DNA of 17,157 bases from assembly GCA_038872535.1 (NCBI GenBank), contig JAVZJY010000026.1:1-17157 (forward strand), written 5' to 3'. The stretch comes from JASEJA01 sp038872535. GTDB lineage: Archaea > Thermoproteota > Bathyarchaeia > Bathyarchaeales > Bathycorpusculaceae. The notes beneath the pieces are model-generated. The model saw only the letters and a program-made list of their open reading frames with translations, did not search any database and was not told the DNA's origin. A program made the position numbers and the translations under genes. How positions within the stretch are numbered: position 1 is the first letter of the stretch; every line of letters begins with the position of its first letter. This document shows, piece after piece, positions 1 through 6,230 of this stretch.

Positions 1-1
1 A

Positions 2-418
2 GAAGAGTATTGGAGAAAAAGAAACTCCGAAAGAACAACCGAACCAAAAGGCGATAATAAAATATATGTAATTCAAAAGCATGCAGCAACTCACCTACAT
101 TACGACTTGCGTTTGGAAATGGACGGCGTATTAAAAAGTTGGGCTATTCCAAAAGAACCGCCCACCACGCCAAGTGTTCGAAGATTGGCTGTGGAGGTGG
201 AAGACCACTCACTTGAGTATGCAAATTTTGAAGGCATAATTCCAGAAGGCGAGTATGGAGCGGGCACTGTGGAAATTTGGGATAGAGGAACGTATAGGCT
301 GTTAGAGCGAAAGGAAGGAAAGCTTATTGTAGAAATTAACGGCAATAGGCTTAGTGGCGTTTATGTGCTTATGAGATTCAAAGATAAGAAAAACTGGCTT
401 TTCTTCAAAAAGAAGTAG
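2..418 (+). CDS. LigD-type DNA 3'-phosphoesterase, 5' end outside window
   Basis: The reading frame is open from base 2 to the stop at 418 and gives 138 residues, so the true start lies to the left of the window. The protein matches the phosphoesterase (PE) domain found at the N-terminus of bacterial LigD and as a stand-alone protein in archaea. This domain trims 3'-phosphates and 3'-ribonucleotides from DNA ends during end joining. The family core is visible: QKHAATHLHYDLRLE at residues 25-39 (metal and phosphate ligands His, His, Asp, Arg), then VEDHSLEYANFEG around residues 67-79 with the expected His and Tyr, and a GEYGAGTVEIWDRG strand-turn. It ends right after the domain (FFKKK), so no ligase or polymerase domain follows. 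It converges on the TRAM gene, with only 11 nt between the two stops. Ku or ligase partners would have to lie outside the window. Confidence 0.9.
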   Translation, partial: EEYWRKRNSERTTEPKGDNKIYVIQKHAATHLHYDLRLEMDGVLKSWAIPKEPPTTPSVRRLAVEVEDHSLEYANFEGIIPEGEYGAGTVEIWDRGTYRLLERKEGKLIVEINGNRLSGVYVLMRFKDKKNWLFFKKK

Positions 419-429
419 GAATAAAGTGC

Positions 430-705
430 TTATTCTTCTTTTTCGGCTTCTCCCTTTCCTACAACTTCGGCTTCGGCGAATCTTCTGCTTATCCTTGTTA
501 TTTTTATTTTAACATGGTCTCCTGGTTTGGTGTTGGGTATGAATGTTACTAAGCCTTGAATTCTGGCTATGCCTTCGCCTCTGCGGCTTGTTTCTTGAAC
601 GTCAACCTCGTATTCTTTTCCAATTTCCACTGGTTTTGGAGGGAATCTACCTCCGCCTCTTCCTCTGAATCCTCTTCTTTGGCCGAAGCTTCTTCTTTCT
701 TCCAT
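430..705 (-). CDS. Small TRAM-domain RNA-binding protein (copy A)
   Basis: This is a 91-residue protein. The N-terminus (about 1-25) is rich in Arg and Gly (RRGFRGRGGGRF). It is followed by a single TRAM domain at about 27-82, with the GEGIARIQGLVTFIPNTKPGD core and the closing EAEVVG strand. The tail is acidic (KGEAEKEE). TRAM is a beta-barrel nucleic-acid-binding fold. Stand-alone archaeal TRAM proteins are known as RNA-binding, cold-shock-like chaperones, so that role is inferred here. The ATG at 705 is preceded by a GAGGTG ribosome-binding site about 7 nt upstream. It is the last gene of a leftward cluster after an SSB and a second TRAM protein, with a 45-nt gap to the SSB gene. The RGG-like N-terminus may add further RNA binding. 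Confidence 0.88.
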   Translation of the reverse strand: MEERRSFGQRRGFRGRGGGRFPPKPVEIGKEYEVDVQETSRRGEGIARIQGLVTFIPNTKPGDHVKIKITRISRRFAEAEVVGKGEAEKEE

Positions 706-750
706 CCGTTTTCACCTCTCATTTCGTTAATAATAATGGTTTTCCGCGTT

Positions 751-1041
751 TCACTCAACTGTTAGTTTTCCGCGTCTTCCAACGTTTAGTTGGATTTCTC
801 CTCTGAAGCTTGTGATGTAGCCGTTTTCCACTTTGACTGTGTCGTTGACGTTTACTTGGTTTATTTGTTCGTTCCATAGTGTCATTTTTATTTTGCCTGT
901 TTCATCGCTTATTATGGCGGTTGCCACTTTGTAGGTTTCATCTTTGAATCTGGATAAAACCTCATGCGCCTCAGATTTCTCTAGGACTTTGGCTTCTATG
1001 CTGACGTTTTTCATTCCATTTCGCAAATCCCTTATTTTCAA
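751..1041 (-). CDS. ssb: Single-stranded DNA-binding protein, crenarchaeal OB-fold type
   Basis: This is a 96-residue single OB-fold protein, very similar in layout to the Sulfolobus SSB. The pattern DLRNGMKNVSIEAKVLEKSEA, then ISDETGKIKMTLWNEQ, then VKVENGYITSFRGEIQLNVG runs along the whole length. The three DNA-stacking aromatics known from Sulfolobus SSB (W56, W75, F79) have counterparts at W56, Y75 and F79, at the same numbering. Unlike the Sulfolobus protein (about 148 residues, with a flexible Gly-rich acidic tail for protein contacts), this one stops right after the fold. The start is TTG at 1041. It is chosen because GGAGG sits 7 nt upstream and the next ATG would remove the first strand. 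The gene lies between two TRAM genes on the same strand, 12 nt after the upstream one, so one transcript is likely. Confidence 0.88.
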   Translation of the reverse strand: MKIRDLRNGMKNVSIEAKVLEKSEAHEVLSRFKDETYKVATAIISDETGKIKMTLWNEQINQVNVNDTVKVENGYITSFRGEIQLNVGRRGKLTVE

Positions 1042-1053
1042 ATTTGTCCTCCG

Positions 1054-1338
1054 TTAAGCTATTTTCTCCGCGACGGCAAACTTTTCCCGAACCGTCAGAA
1101 TTCTGACTTTAACGCGTTCGCCTATTTTGCTTCGGGGTACGAAAATCAGATAGTTTTGGATTCTCGCTATTCCGTCGCCTCTGCTTCCAATGTCGTCTAT
1201 TACGACCTCTATTTCTTGGTTTTCTTTTACAGGCGTCATTGGGAAAAATGGTCTTGATGAGCGGAATCTACTGTGGCTTCCATATCTCCTTGGTTTTCTT
1301 GGAGCGTTTTTTGTTTTTTCCGGTAGCCTTCTTGGCAT
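1054..1338 (-). CDS. Small TRAM-domain RNA-binding protein (copy B)
   Basis: This is a 94-residue protein with a basic, Pro/Arg/Lys-rich N-terminal segment (about 1-34) and one TRAM domain (about 36-92: PVKENQEIEVVIDDIGSRGDGIARIQ...). It is a paralogue of the TRAM protein at 430-705. The similarity extends just upstream of the domain (RFRSSRPFFPMTPVK against RFPPKPVE), so the internal Met at 34 is not the start. The ATG at 1338 is the first start after an in-frame stop. It has only a weak ribosome-binding site (AAGGAC). A 42-codon ORF in another frame overlaps this N-terminus, so the exact start is less certain than the domain. Likely role: RNA chaperone or RNA binding, inferred from the fold. 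Confidence 0.82.
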   Translation of the reverse strand: MPRRLPEKTKNAPRKPRRYGSHSRFRSSRPFFPMTPVKENQEIEVVIDDIGSRGDGIARIQNYLIFVPRSKIGERVKVRILTVREKFAVAEKIA

Positions 1339-1396
1339 ATTGTGTTTTCGTCCTTATCGCGGAACCAGCCTTTTCACCATACAACTCACGTGCCAT
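1268..1396 (-). CDS. Possible 42-residue basic peptide overlapping the TRAM gene start
   Basis: An ATG at 1396 opens a frame of 42 codons, rich in Lys and Arg (about 17 basic residues), ending with WKPQ and TAG at 1268. The predicted peptide begins MARELYGEKAGSAIRTKTQ. It lies just after the TATA element at 1451-1460, so it would be the first ORF of that transcript. It overlaps the first 71 nt of the TRAM gene in a different frame. It could be a real small protein, a leader ORF, or the true N-terminus of the TRAM protein if there is a one-base error in between. No domain is recognised and no strong ribosome-binding site is seen. Confidence 0.3.
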   Translation of the reverse strand: MARELYGEKAGSAIRTKTQYAKKATGKNKKRSKKTKEIWKPQ

Positions 1397-1450
1397 TTTG
1401 TTGACACTGAGCTTTTGGTATGGCTAGTTACATGCAGAAAAGCCACTCAA

Positions 1451-1460
1451 CCATATAAAT
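1451..1460 (-). promoter_or_regulatory. TATA box for the TRAM-SSB-TRAM cluster
   Basis: On the minus strand the sequence reads ATTTATATGG, a good archaeal TATA element preceded by a purine-rich stretch. A start about 25 nt downstream (near 1430) would give a leader of roughly 90 nt to the TRAM ATG at 1338, or about 35 nt to the alternative ATG at 1396. Confidence 0.6.
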
Positions 1461-1472
1461 CTTGCTAAGTGT

Positions 1473-2744
1473 CTATTCGTAACGTAATGCTTCAACCGGG
1501 TTTAGTTTTGCGGCTTTTCTTGCGGGGTATAAACCAAAGATTATGCAGACGATTATGGCGAAAACAAAGGCTATTATAGTCCATTCTGGTGAAAAAGCGG
1601 GGTTTATCTGCATTCTTTGGGTTTCTGGCGCTTGAAAAACCGTTTCTTGACGCTGAGGTTGCATAAAGTTGGAAAGGATTTGCGCTAACCCATAAGAAAG
1701 TCCATAACCAGTAAAAGCGCCTATGAAACCACCAATTATTCCCACCAAAACTGCTTCAGCGAGAAACATGCCTAAAATTGTTCGGCTTTTGGCTCCAATC
1801 GCCTTTAGTATGCCTATTTCACGGGTTCTTTCCATAACCGCAACGGTCATGATATTCATTATGCCAACTCCAGCAACCAAAAGTGAAATAGAGCCTATAG
1901 CCACCAAAAACATTTGAACAATGTTTAAAATGTTGTCAACTTGACGCATCAAAGCAGAAGGCACAAAAACTGTAATGGAATATGGCGGAAAAAGATTCTC
2001 AATCTCTTTAGCAACGCTCTCCGCGTATTGCGGGTCAGAAACCTTCACAAGAATAATTTGGTAGGGCTCTGGTTTATCTTTAAAGAAGGGCATCTCAAGG
2101 GCGGTTTCAATGGGGATGAAAGCCCAATAATCAAAGTTTGTTATTCCAGAAGTTCCTCCCTTCTCCAATACCCCACTAACTGTAAAATTACCAGTATAGA
2201 CAACATAATTACCACTCTTCACTATTAATGAAACGTTGTCTCCAATACCAGCCACTTTAGTCTCATTAACTATGCTCGCTTTATAACCAAGAACTATTGA
2301 TTGATTCTCTTCAGGTTGCGGGAACGTGCCATTTAACAAGCGAAATCGCAAAGGTAGTATTTCTTTCATTTCAGTAAAGTTTACAGCGCCAACTGTGAAG
2401 GCGCCAAGTTTAACGCCAGTCTCATTGTAAAGCTCAGCTGTGGGTATCGTGATCAACGGTGTTACGGCAGTTATATTACTTATTTTAGTAATATTTTCGA
2501 CATCAGTTTTGCTGAATCCTCCCGTTAAACCTGCTGTGAAGCTTCCTGGGAATACTATTAAGACGTCGAGTTCGAAGCCTTGCTCCATTCTTTGTCTCAC
2601 CTCTAATCGGAAGCCCTCGCCGAGGGAAGCAATGGCTATTATTGTTGTTATCCCTATGATGACGCCGAGGGTTGTAAGCGAAGTTCTCAGTTTTCTCTGT
2701 TTTAGATTGTCCCAAGCTATGGATAATATTTTGCTCGCTTTCAT
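1473..2744 (-). CDS. MacB-like ABC transporter permease (FtsX family)
   Basis: This is a 423-residue membrane subunit of an ABC exporter or mechanotransmission system. The N-terminus has a short cytoplasmic helix (WDNLKQRKLRTSLTTLGVIIG) and TM1 at about 21-41. A large extracytoplasmic MacB-type periplasmic core-like domain fills about 43-270. Three more membrane segments follow at about 272-302, 325-350 and 387-406. The coupling helix MERTREIGILKAIGA (304-318), which contacts the ATPase, and the closing ARKAAKLNPVEALRYE are hallmarks of the family. The outer domain holds many Asn-X-Ser/Thr sites. The start codon overlaps the stop of the ATPase gene by 4 nt (ATGA), so the two are translationally coupled. 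The substrate cannot be told from sequence. No MacA-like adaptor is present in the window. Confidence 0.92.
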   Translation of the reverse strand: MKASKILSIAWDNLKQRKLRTSLTTLGVIIGITTIIAIASLGEGFRLEVRQRMEQGFELDVLIVFPGSFTAGLTGGFSKTDVENITKISNITAVTPLITIPTAELYNETGVKLGAFTVGAVNFTEMKEILPLRFRLLNGTFPQPEENQSIVLGYKASIVNETKVAGIGDNVSLIVKSGNYVVYTGNFTVSGVLEKGGTSGITNFDYWAFIPIETALEMPFFKDKPEPYQIILVKVSDPQYAESVAKEIENLFPPYSITVFVPSALMRQVDNILNIVQMFLVAIGSISLLVAGVGIMNIMTVAVMERTREIGILKAIGAKSRTILGMFLAEAVLVGIIGGFIGAFTGYGLSYGLAQILSNFMQPQRQETVFQAPETQRMQINPAFSPEWTIIAFVFAIIVCIIFGLYPARKAAKLNPVEALRYE

Positions 2745-3457
2745 TTTCTGTTCCTTCTTGGCGCTTCTTTTATTCCTTCAACTAAGCCGTCTTTCAAATG
2801 GATGATGCGGTCAGCGGTCTCTGCCACGTGAGGGTCATGGGTGACAACCACAAAGGTTTGTCCTTTCTTTTCATTTAATTCTTTCATTAACTGCACTATT
2901 TCCCAACCAGTTTTAGTATCCAAATTTCCAGTGGGCTCGTCAGCCAAAACAATTTTTGGATTATTGATTAGGGCTCTGGCTATTGCTACTCGTTGTTGTT
3001 CTCCGCCGCTCAGCTCGTAGGGCTTATGATTCATTCGAGCCTCTAGGCCTACGAGCCTTAACATTTCTTCAGCCTTTTCTAAGGCTTCATCTTCAGATGC
3101 GCCGGCAATAGTCAAAGGCAATTGAACATTTCTTAAGGCTGTTAGTCTCGGCAGTAGATTAAAGAATTGGAAGACAAAACCGATTTTTTTAAGGCGAAGC
3201 TCAGCCAATTCGTCATCGCTCATTTTTAGAACATTGGAACCGTCAATTAGTATTTCTCCTTCATCCGGACGGTCCAAACATCCTATTAAATGCAGCAAAG
3301 TGGATTTTCCGCTTCCAGAAGGACCAAAAATAGTAACCAGTTCTCTCTCTTCAACTTCAAAGCTTACTCCACGCAGGGCTGGGACTAGCACTTTGCCCAT
3401 GCGATAGCTTTTTTTAACATCTTTGACTCCGAGGATTATTGTCATGTATGGTTCCAA
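2741..3457 (-). CDS. ABC transporter ATP-binding protein (MacB/LolD type)
   Basis: This nucleotide-binding subunit is 238 residues from the TTG at 3457, or 234 from the ATG at 3445. All motifs are intact: Walker A GPSGSGKS (45-52), Q-loop Gln97, signature LSGGEQQR (149-156), Walker B IVLADE (169-174) and H-loop His207. The LolD/MacB-type sequence fits its partner, the FtsX-type permease just downstream, which it overlaps by 4 nt. A TATA element at 3491-3502 would place transcription start near 3470. That leaves a leader of about 13 nt to the TTG or 25 nt to the ATG. Neither start has a strong ribosome-binding site, so the exact N-terminus is open. The last 10 residues are basic (EAPRRNRK). 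Confidence 0.94.
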   Translation of the reverse strand: MEPYMTIILGVKDVKKSYRMGKVLVPALRGVSFEVEERELVTIFGPSGSGKSTLLHLIGCLDRPDEGEILIDGSNVLKMSDDELAELRLKKIGFVFQFFNLLPRLTALRNVQLPLTIAGASEDEALEKAEEMLRLVGLEARMNHKPYELSGGEQQRVAIARALINNPKIVLADEPTGNLDTKTGWEIVQLMKELNEKKGQTFVVVTHDPHVAETADRIIHLKDGLVEGIKEAPRRNRK

Positions 3458-3490
3458 CCATTGGAAACAACTTTATTGGATAATTAGCTT

Positions 3491-3502
3491 TTTTATAAAC
3501 TT
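3491..3502 (-). promoter_or_regulatory. TATA box for the MacB-like ABC operon
   Basis: The minus strand reads AAGTTTATAAAA, about 40 nt upstream of the ATPase start codons. It is the only clear TATA element between this operon and the Yip1-like gene. Confidence 0.6.
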
Positions 3503-3512
3503 CGCTTTTAGT

Positions 3513-4673
3513 TTAGATTCCAAATATCATACGTACCAGTAGTATGCTTGCAAAGTATGAAAATGCTCCTATGAAAAAGCTTTTCGCCCATGAAAATTGG
3601 GTTAGAAAACGAGTGGCAACTGCGCATAGTCCCATAGCCCAGAGGTATGCGGCTATTTGGACATATTCATAAATTTGATTAACAAGTCCCACTTCATCCA
3701 ATATTTTGGTGAGGGCAGCCTCGCTTTCTCCACTAACGCCTCCCATCAAATCAAATCCGTAATAGAGTGTTGGTAAAGTCGAGAATGTGGCAGCATTTAT
3801 GACCGCCTGTATAAACATGGTTATAAGGGTAAATCCCATCACTATCAACACTGGTCTCCATAAGATTTTTGCTCCAAAAGCCTTAGTCATTATGTATAAT
3901 AGTCCTCCAAGAATAACCCATTTAATAACAAACTGTGCGAAAGCATAAAATGCATAATTAAGTAGGTCGCCAACAACATTTGTTAGTGCAGATTTAAAAA
4001 TGCCTCCGAAAAACAAACCATCAATTAATATGGTTATGTTGGAGCTTTCAAGCCATGTGAAATCCAATTTTATGCCCGTTATGTTATCCCAGCTTGCAAT
4101 AAGGCTATTATTTAACCAGTTTTCCCTAAGCGGTATTGTTAAGTTGTTCCAAACGTTAACGGTGGAATTCGAGAAATTCTCTGTGAGGTTATAATAAAAG
4201 TAGGCGGAAGGAGTTGAAGAAAACAGGAAAATAGTTACGTTTTCGGGTTTATAGTTCTCTGGGCGTGTCCATTTTATTCTTAAATATAGGCTACTGTAGC
4301 CGTCTGGTTCTGAACAGTTTATGGTTCCCATATCGTTTAGCTGCATCCAAATTTGAGTGTTATTAACTATGGAGAATTCGATGCTGCTGTTTCCGTAATA
4401 GGTTCCATTTATGAAATCGTCATAATTGTTCGTGGGAGACGCTCCATTAGATGTCCATAAGGTTGAGTTTTCAGTCCACATGTCTTTTTGCTGAGCGGTT
4501 GGCAATGTTTGTTCAACGTATTGCTTAGATAATAAGGTGTAGGCAAATGCTGTGTTTGCTGCGATGAAAAGAATCATTATTAGAATTGGTCCAAAATATT
4601 TTGGGTCTTGAATTATCTCTTTAAACGCTTTATGGGGCGCATATATGACTTTGAATATTCCGTAGGCAAACAA
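3513..4673 (-). CDS. Yip1-like membrane protein with large glyco-site-rich insert
   Basis: This is a 386-residue membrane protein. The N-terminus (IYAPHKAFKEIIQDPKYFGP at about 10-29, then TM1 at 30-48) and the four C-terminal membrane segments (about 240-263, 272-295, 335-356, 362-383) look like the Yip1 family. The archaeal members have no firmly known function. Between TM1 and TM2 lies a soluble segment of about 175 residues that would face outside. It contains 13 Asn-X-Ser/Thr sequons (N69 to N212) and alternating beta-strand patterns ending in a strand with IDGLFFGG, reminiscent of a beta-sandwich carbohydrate-binding module. The start is TTG at 4673, chosen because GGAG lies 7 nt upstream. 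The gene lies 48 nt downstream of the HMG-CoA synthase stop and upstream of the ABC operon on the same strand. Confidence 0.75.
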   Translation of the reverse strand: MFAYGIFKVIYAPHKAFKEIIQDPKYFGPILIMILFIAANTAFAYTLLSKQYVEQTLPTAQQKDMWTENSTLWTSNGASPTNNYDDFINGTYYGNSSIEFSIVNNTQIWMQLNDMGTINCSEPDGYSSLYLRIKWTRPENYKPENVTIFLFSSTPSAYFYYNLTENFSNSTVNVWNNLTIPLRENWLNNSLIASWDNITGIKLDFTWLESSNITILIDGLFFGGIFKSALTNVVGDLLNYAFYAFAQFVIKWVILGGLLYIMTKAFGAKILWRPVLIVMGFTLITMFIQAVINAATFSTLPTLYYGFDLMGGVSGESEAALTKILDEVGLVNQIYEYVQIAAYLWAMGLCAVATRFLTQFSWAKSFFIGAFSYFASILLVRMIFGI

Positions 4674-4700
4674 TTTTATGCTCCGCCACTAAGTTTCTTT

Positions 4701-4720
4701 TAAGGGTTTATTAAGGGTTT
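4701..4720. repeat. Short direct repeat (two copies of TAAGGGTTT)
   Basis: TAAGGGTTT occurs at 4701-4709 and again at 4712-4720, an 11-bp period, between the HMG-CoA synthase stop and the Yip1-like start. On the minus strand this is AAACCCTTA twice, partly TATA-like. It could be part of the promoter or an operator for the Yip1-like gene. It may also be chance. Confidence 0.35.
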
Positions 4721-4721
4721 G

Positions 4722-6230
4722 CTACATTCCAACTTTCAATCGTCTATAAGTCGTATAATCCACGTATTTTAAGAATGGATTTTCAGCTTGATACTTAACT
4801 GTTAGTTTTTGGCGTTTTCGCTTTTCAAGTATTTGGCTTGTGGTAACAAGCGAGTAGGCGTCGCTTCCAGCGCCTGAACCATAACTTGCAATGAGGATGC
4901 GTTCATTTGGCTTAGCAATGTCAAGTACAGATGCTAATCCAAGTGGGGAAGAACCAGAGTATGTGTTGCCAAATTTTGCCACTTGAATTGATGGTAAATA
5001 CTGTTCTTCTTTGAATCCGAGTTCCTTGGCGACTTTCATTGGAAATTGCACATTAGGCTGGTGAGCAACAAAATAGTTGATGTCATCCACTTTAAGGTTA
5101 AGCCTTTCCATAAGCTTCTTCGCAGCCTTACGGATATGCTTGAAATAGGCTGGTTCTCCAGTGAAACGTCCACCATGCATTGGATAAGGCTGCCCGTCTC
5201 TGCGCCAAAAGTCTGGCGTGTCAGAAGTGCATGAATACCATCCTTCAACTTCAGCTATGACATCATTTTTTCCGAAGATGTAGGCGCATGCGCCGAATCC
5301 GACGAATAGGTCTAATTCTCCGCCTGGGCAGTCTCTTGGAGCTGCTTGGGAATTGTCTGTGCCTATAACCATTGCGTATCGAATGTTTGATTTTGGATAA
5401 TTAACCAGTGAAGCTGCATCCTTAAACATACTTGTGGCAGCCTTGCATGCAAATTCTGTGTCTACGGCGTCTACCCCTTGAATGTCTTCATCTTCCTCGC
5501 CGAGTTTCAGAACCTGCGCAACCTTTGAGGCTATGGGTTTTACGGCGTATGGGTTGGATTCTGAACCCACATAAACCTTTCCAACGAGAGTGCTGTCAAC
5601 TCCAGAATGAATCAATGCAAGTTTTCCAGCCTCCACAGCCGCCGTTATAGAGTCCTCGTCAATAAACGGAACAGAACGCTCCATGCCGCCCTCTTTAATC
5701 CTAAACCTTGGAATGTAAACTCCATAACCAACTATTCCAGGCGTTTCATACTCTTTATTCGGCTTAACAACATTGTATTCTTGGTGGGGATAATATTCGT
5801 CGGCAAAGGTGAAGGCTAATGAGATTGTTGGAATTATGTCGCTTTTATCAACGGAGTAGCGTCTCCTAAACCTTGGAACAACTTCTCTTCCCTCAAAAAC
5901 TGAAAAATCAATCTCTTCATTTTCTTTTGTTATTTGGTCAGTCAGTCTTCCGGGGACGCGGATTTTGCCATTGTGAAAGGAAACTATGCCGTAAATATAT
6001 TTTCCAAGCTTCGTGAACTTGTTTGTGGGCTCATTAATAAGCGTGCAAATTTCAAGCTTGCCCTTCTCGTAGAATAGGTCTATGTCAACCATTTTTCCGA
6101 AGCTTTTTCTTCCACAAACTCCGCAGTAGTCTCTAACTTCAAAATATTCTTTTCCGCAGATTCCGCAGCGTCTTCCCCTTAACCTATCGCCAAGATATGA
6201 TACTCTTCTCTCTATTGGTTCACTGCTCAC
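4722..6230 (-). CDS. DUF35 domain fused to HMG-CoA synthase
   Basis: This is a 502-residue two-part protein. Residues 1-150 form a DUF35 domain with a zinc ribbon (C22, C25, C36, C39) followed by an OB-like part (ICTLINEPTNKF ... GIVSFHNGKIRVPGRL). In archaea a separate DUF35 protein bridges thiolase and HMG-CoA synthase and helps bind the shared CoA intermediate. Residues about 164-502 are an archaeal-type HMG-CoA synthase, which makes HMG-CoA from acetoacetyl-CoA and acetyl-CoA for mevalonate and isoprenoid lipids. Its catalytic set is visible: E224 (VGSESNP), C262 (EFACKAAT) and H390 (FVAHQPN), plus GNTYSGSSPLG and SYGSGAGSD. The length of about 340 residues for this part is normal. The start is GTG at 6230, overlapping the thiolase stop as GTGA, which implies translational coupling. 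The usual arrangement is three separate genes, so the N-terminal fusion is unusual. If the thiolase partner is inactive, acetoacetyl-CoA must come from elsewhere, or the pair acts on another substrate. Confidence 0.93.
   Translation of the reverse strand: MSSEPIERRVSYLGDRLRGRRCGICGKEYFEVRDYCGVCGRKSFGKMVDIDLFYEKGKLEICTLINEPTNKFTKLGKYIYGIVSFHNGKIRVPGRLTDQITKENEEIDFSVFEGREVVPRFRRRYSVDKSDIIPTISLAFTFADEYYPHQEYNVVKPNKEYETPGIVGYGVYIPRFRIKEGGMERSVPFIDEDSITAAVEAGKLALIHSGVDSTLVGKVYVGSESNPYAVKPIASKVAQVLKLGEEDEDIQGVDAVDTEFACKAATSMFKDAASLVNYPKSNIRYAMVIGTDNSQAAPRDCPGGELDLFVGFGACAYIFGKNDVIAEVEGWYSCTSDTPDFWRRDGQPYPMHGGRFTGEPAYFKHIRKAAKKLMERLNLKVDDINYFVAHQPNVQFPMKVAKELGFKEEQYLPSIQVAKFGNTYSGSSPLGLASVLDIAKPNERILIASYGSGAGSDAYSLVTTSQILEKRKRQKLTVKYQAENPFLKYVDYTTYRRLKVGM

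Noticed and set aside
567..758. Minus-strand ORF of 63 codons, Glu-rich, overlapping the TRAM copy A gene.
   Set aside because: It is a different-frame shadow of the TRAM gene's Arg/Gly-rich and acidic codons, with no ribosome-binding site.
739..775. Direct repeat GTTTTCCGCGT at 739-749 and 765-775 around the end of the SSB gene.
   Set aside because: There are two short copies only, one of them within coding sequence. Chance cannot be excluded and no function is suggested.
1190..1468. Plus-strand ORF of 92 codons opposite the TRAM gene and its promoter.
   Set aside because: It is antisense to a clear TRAM gene, has hydrophobic shadow composition and no family pattern.
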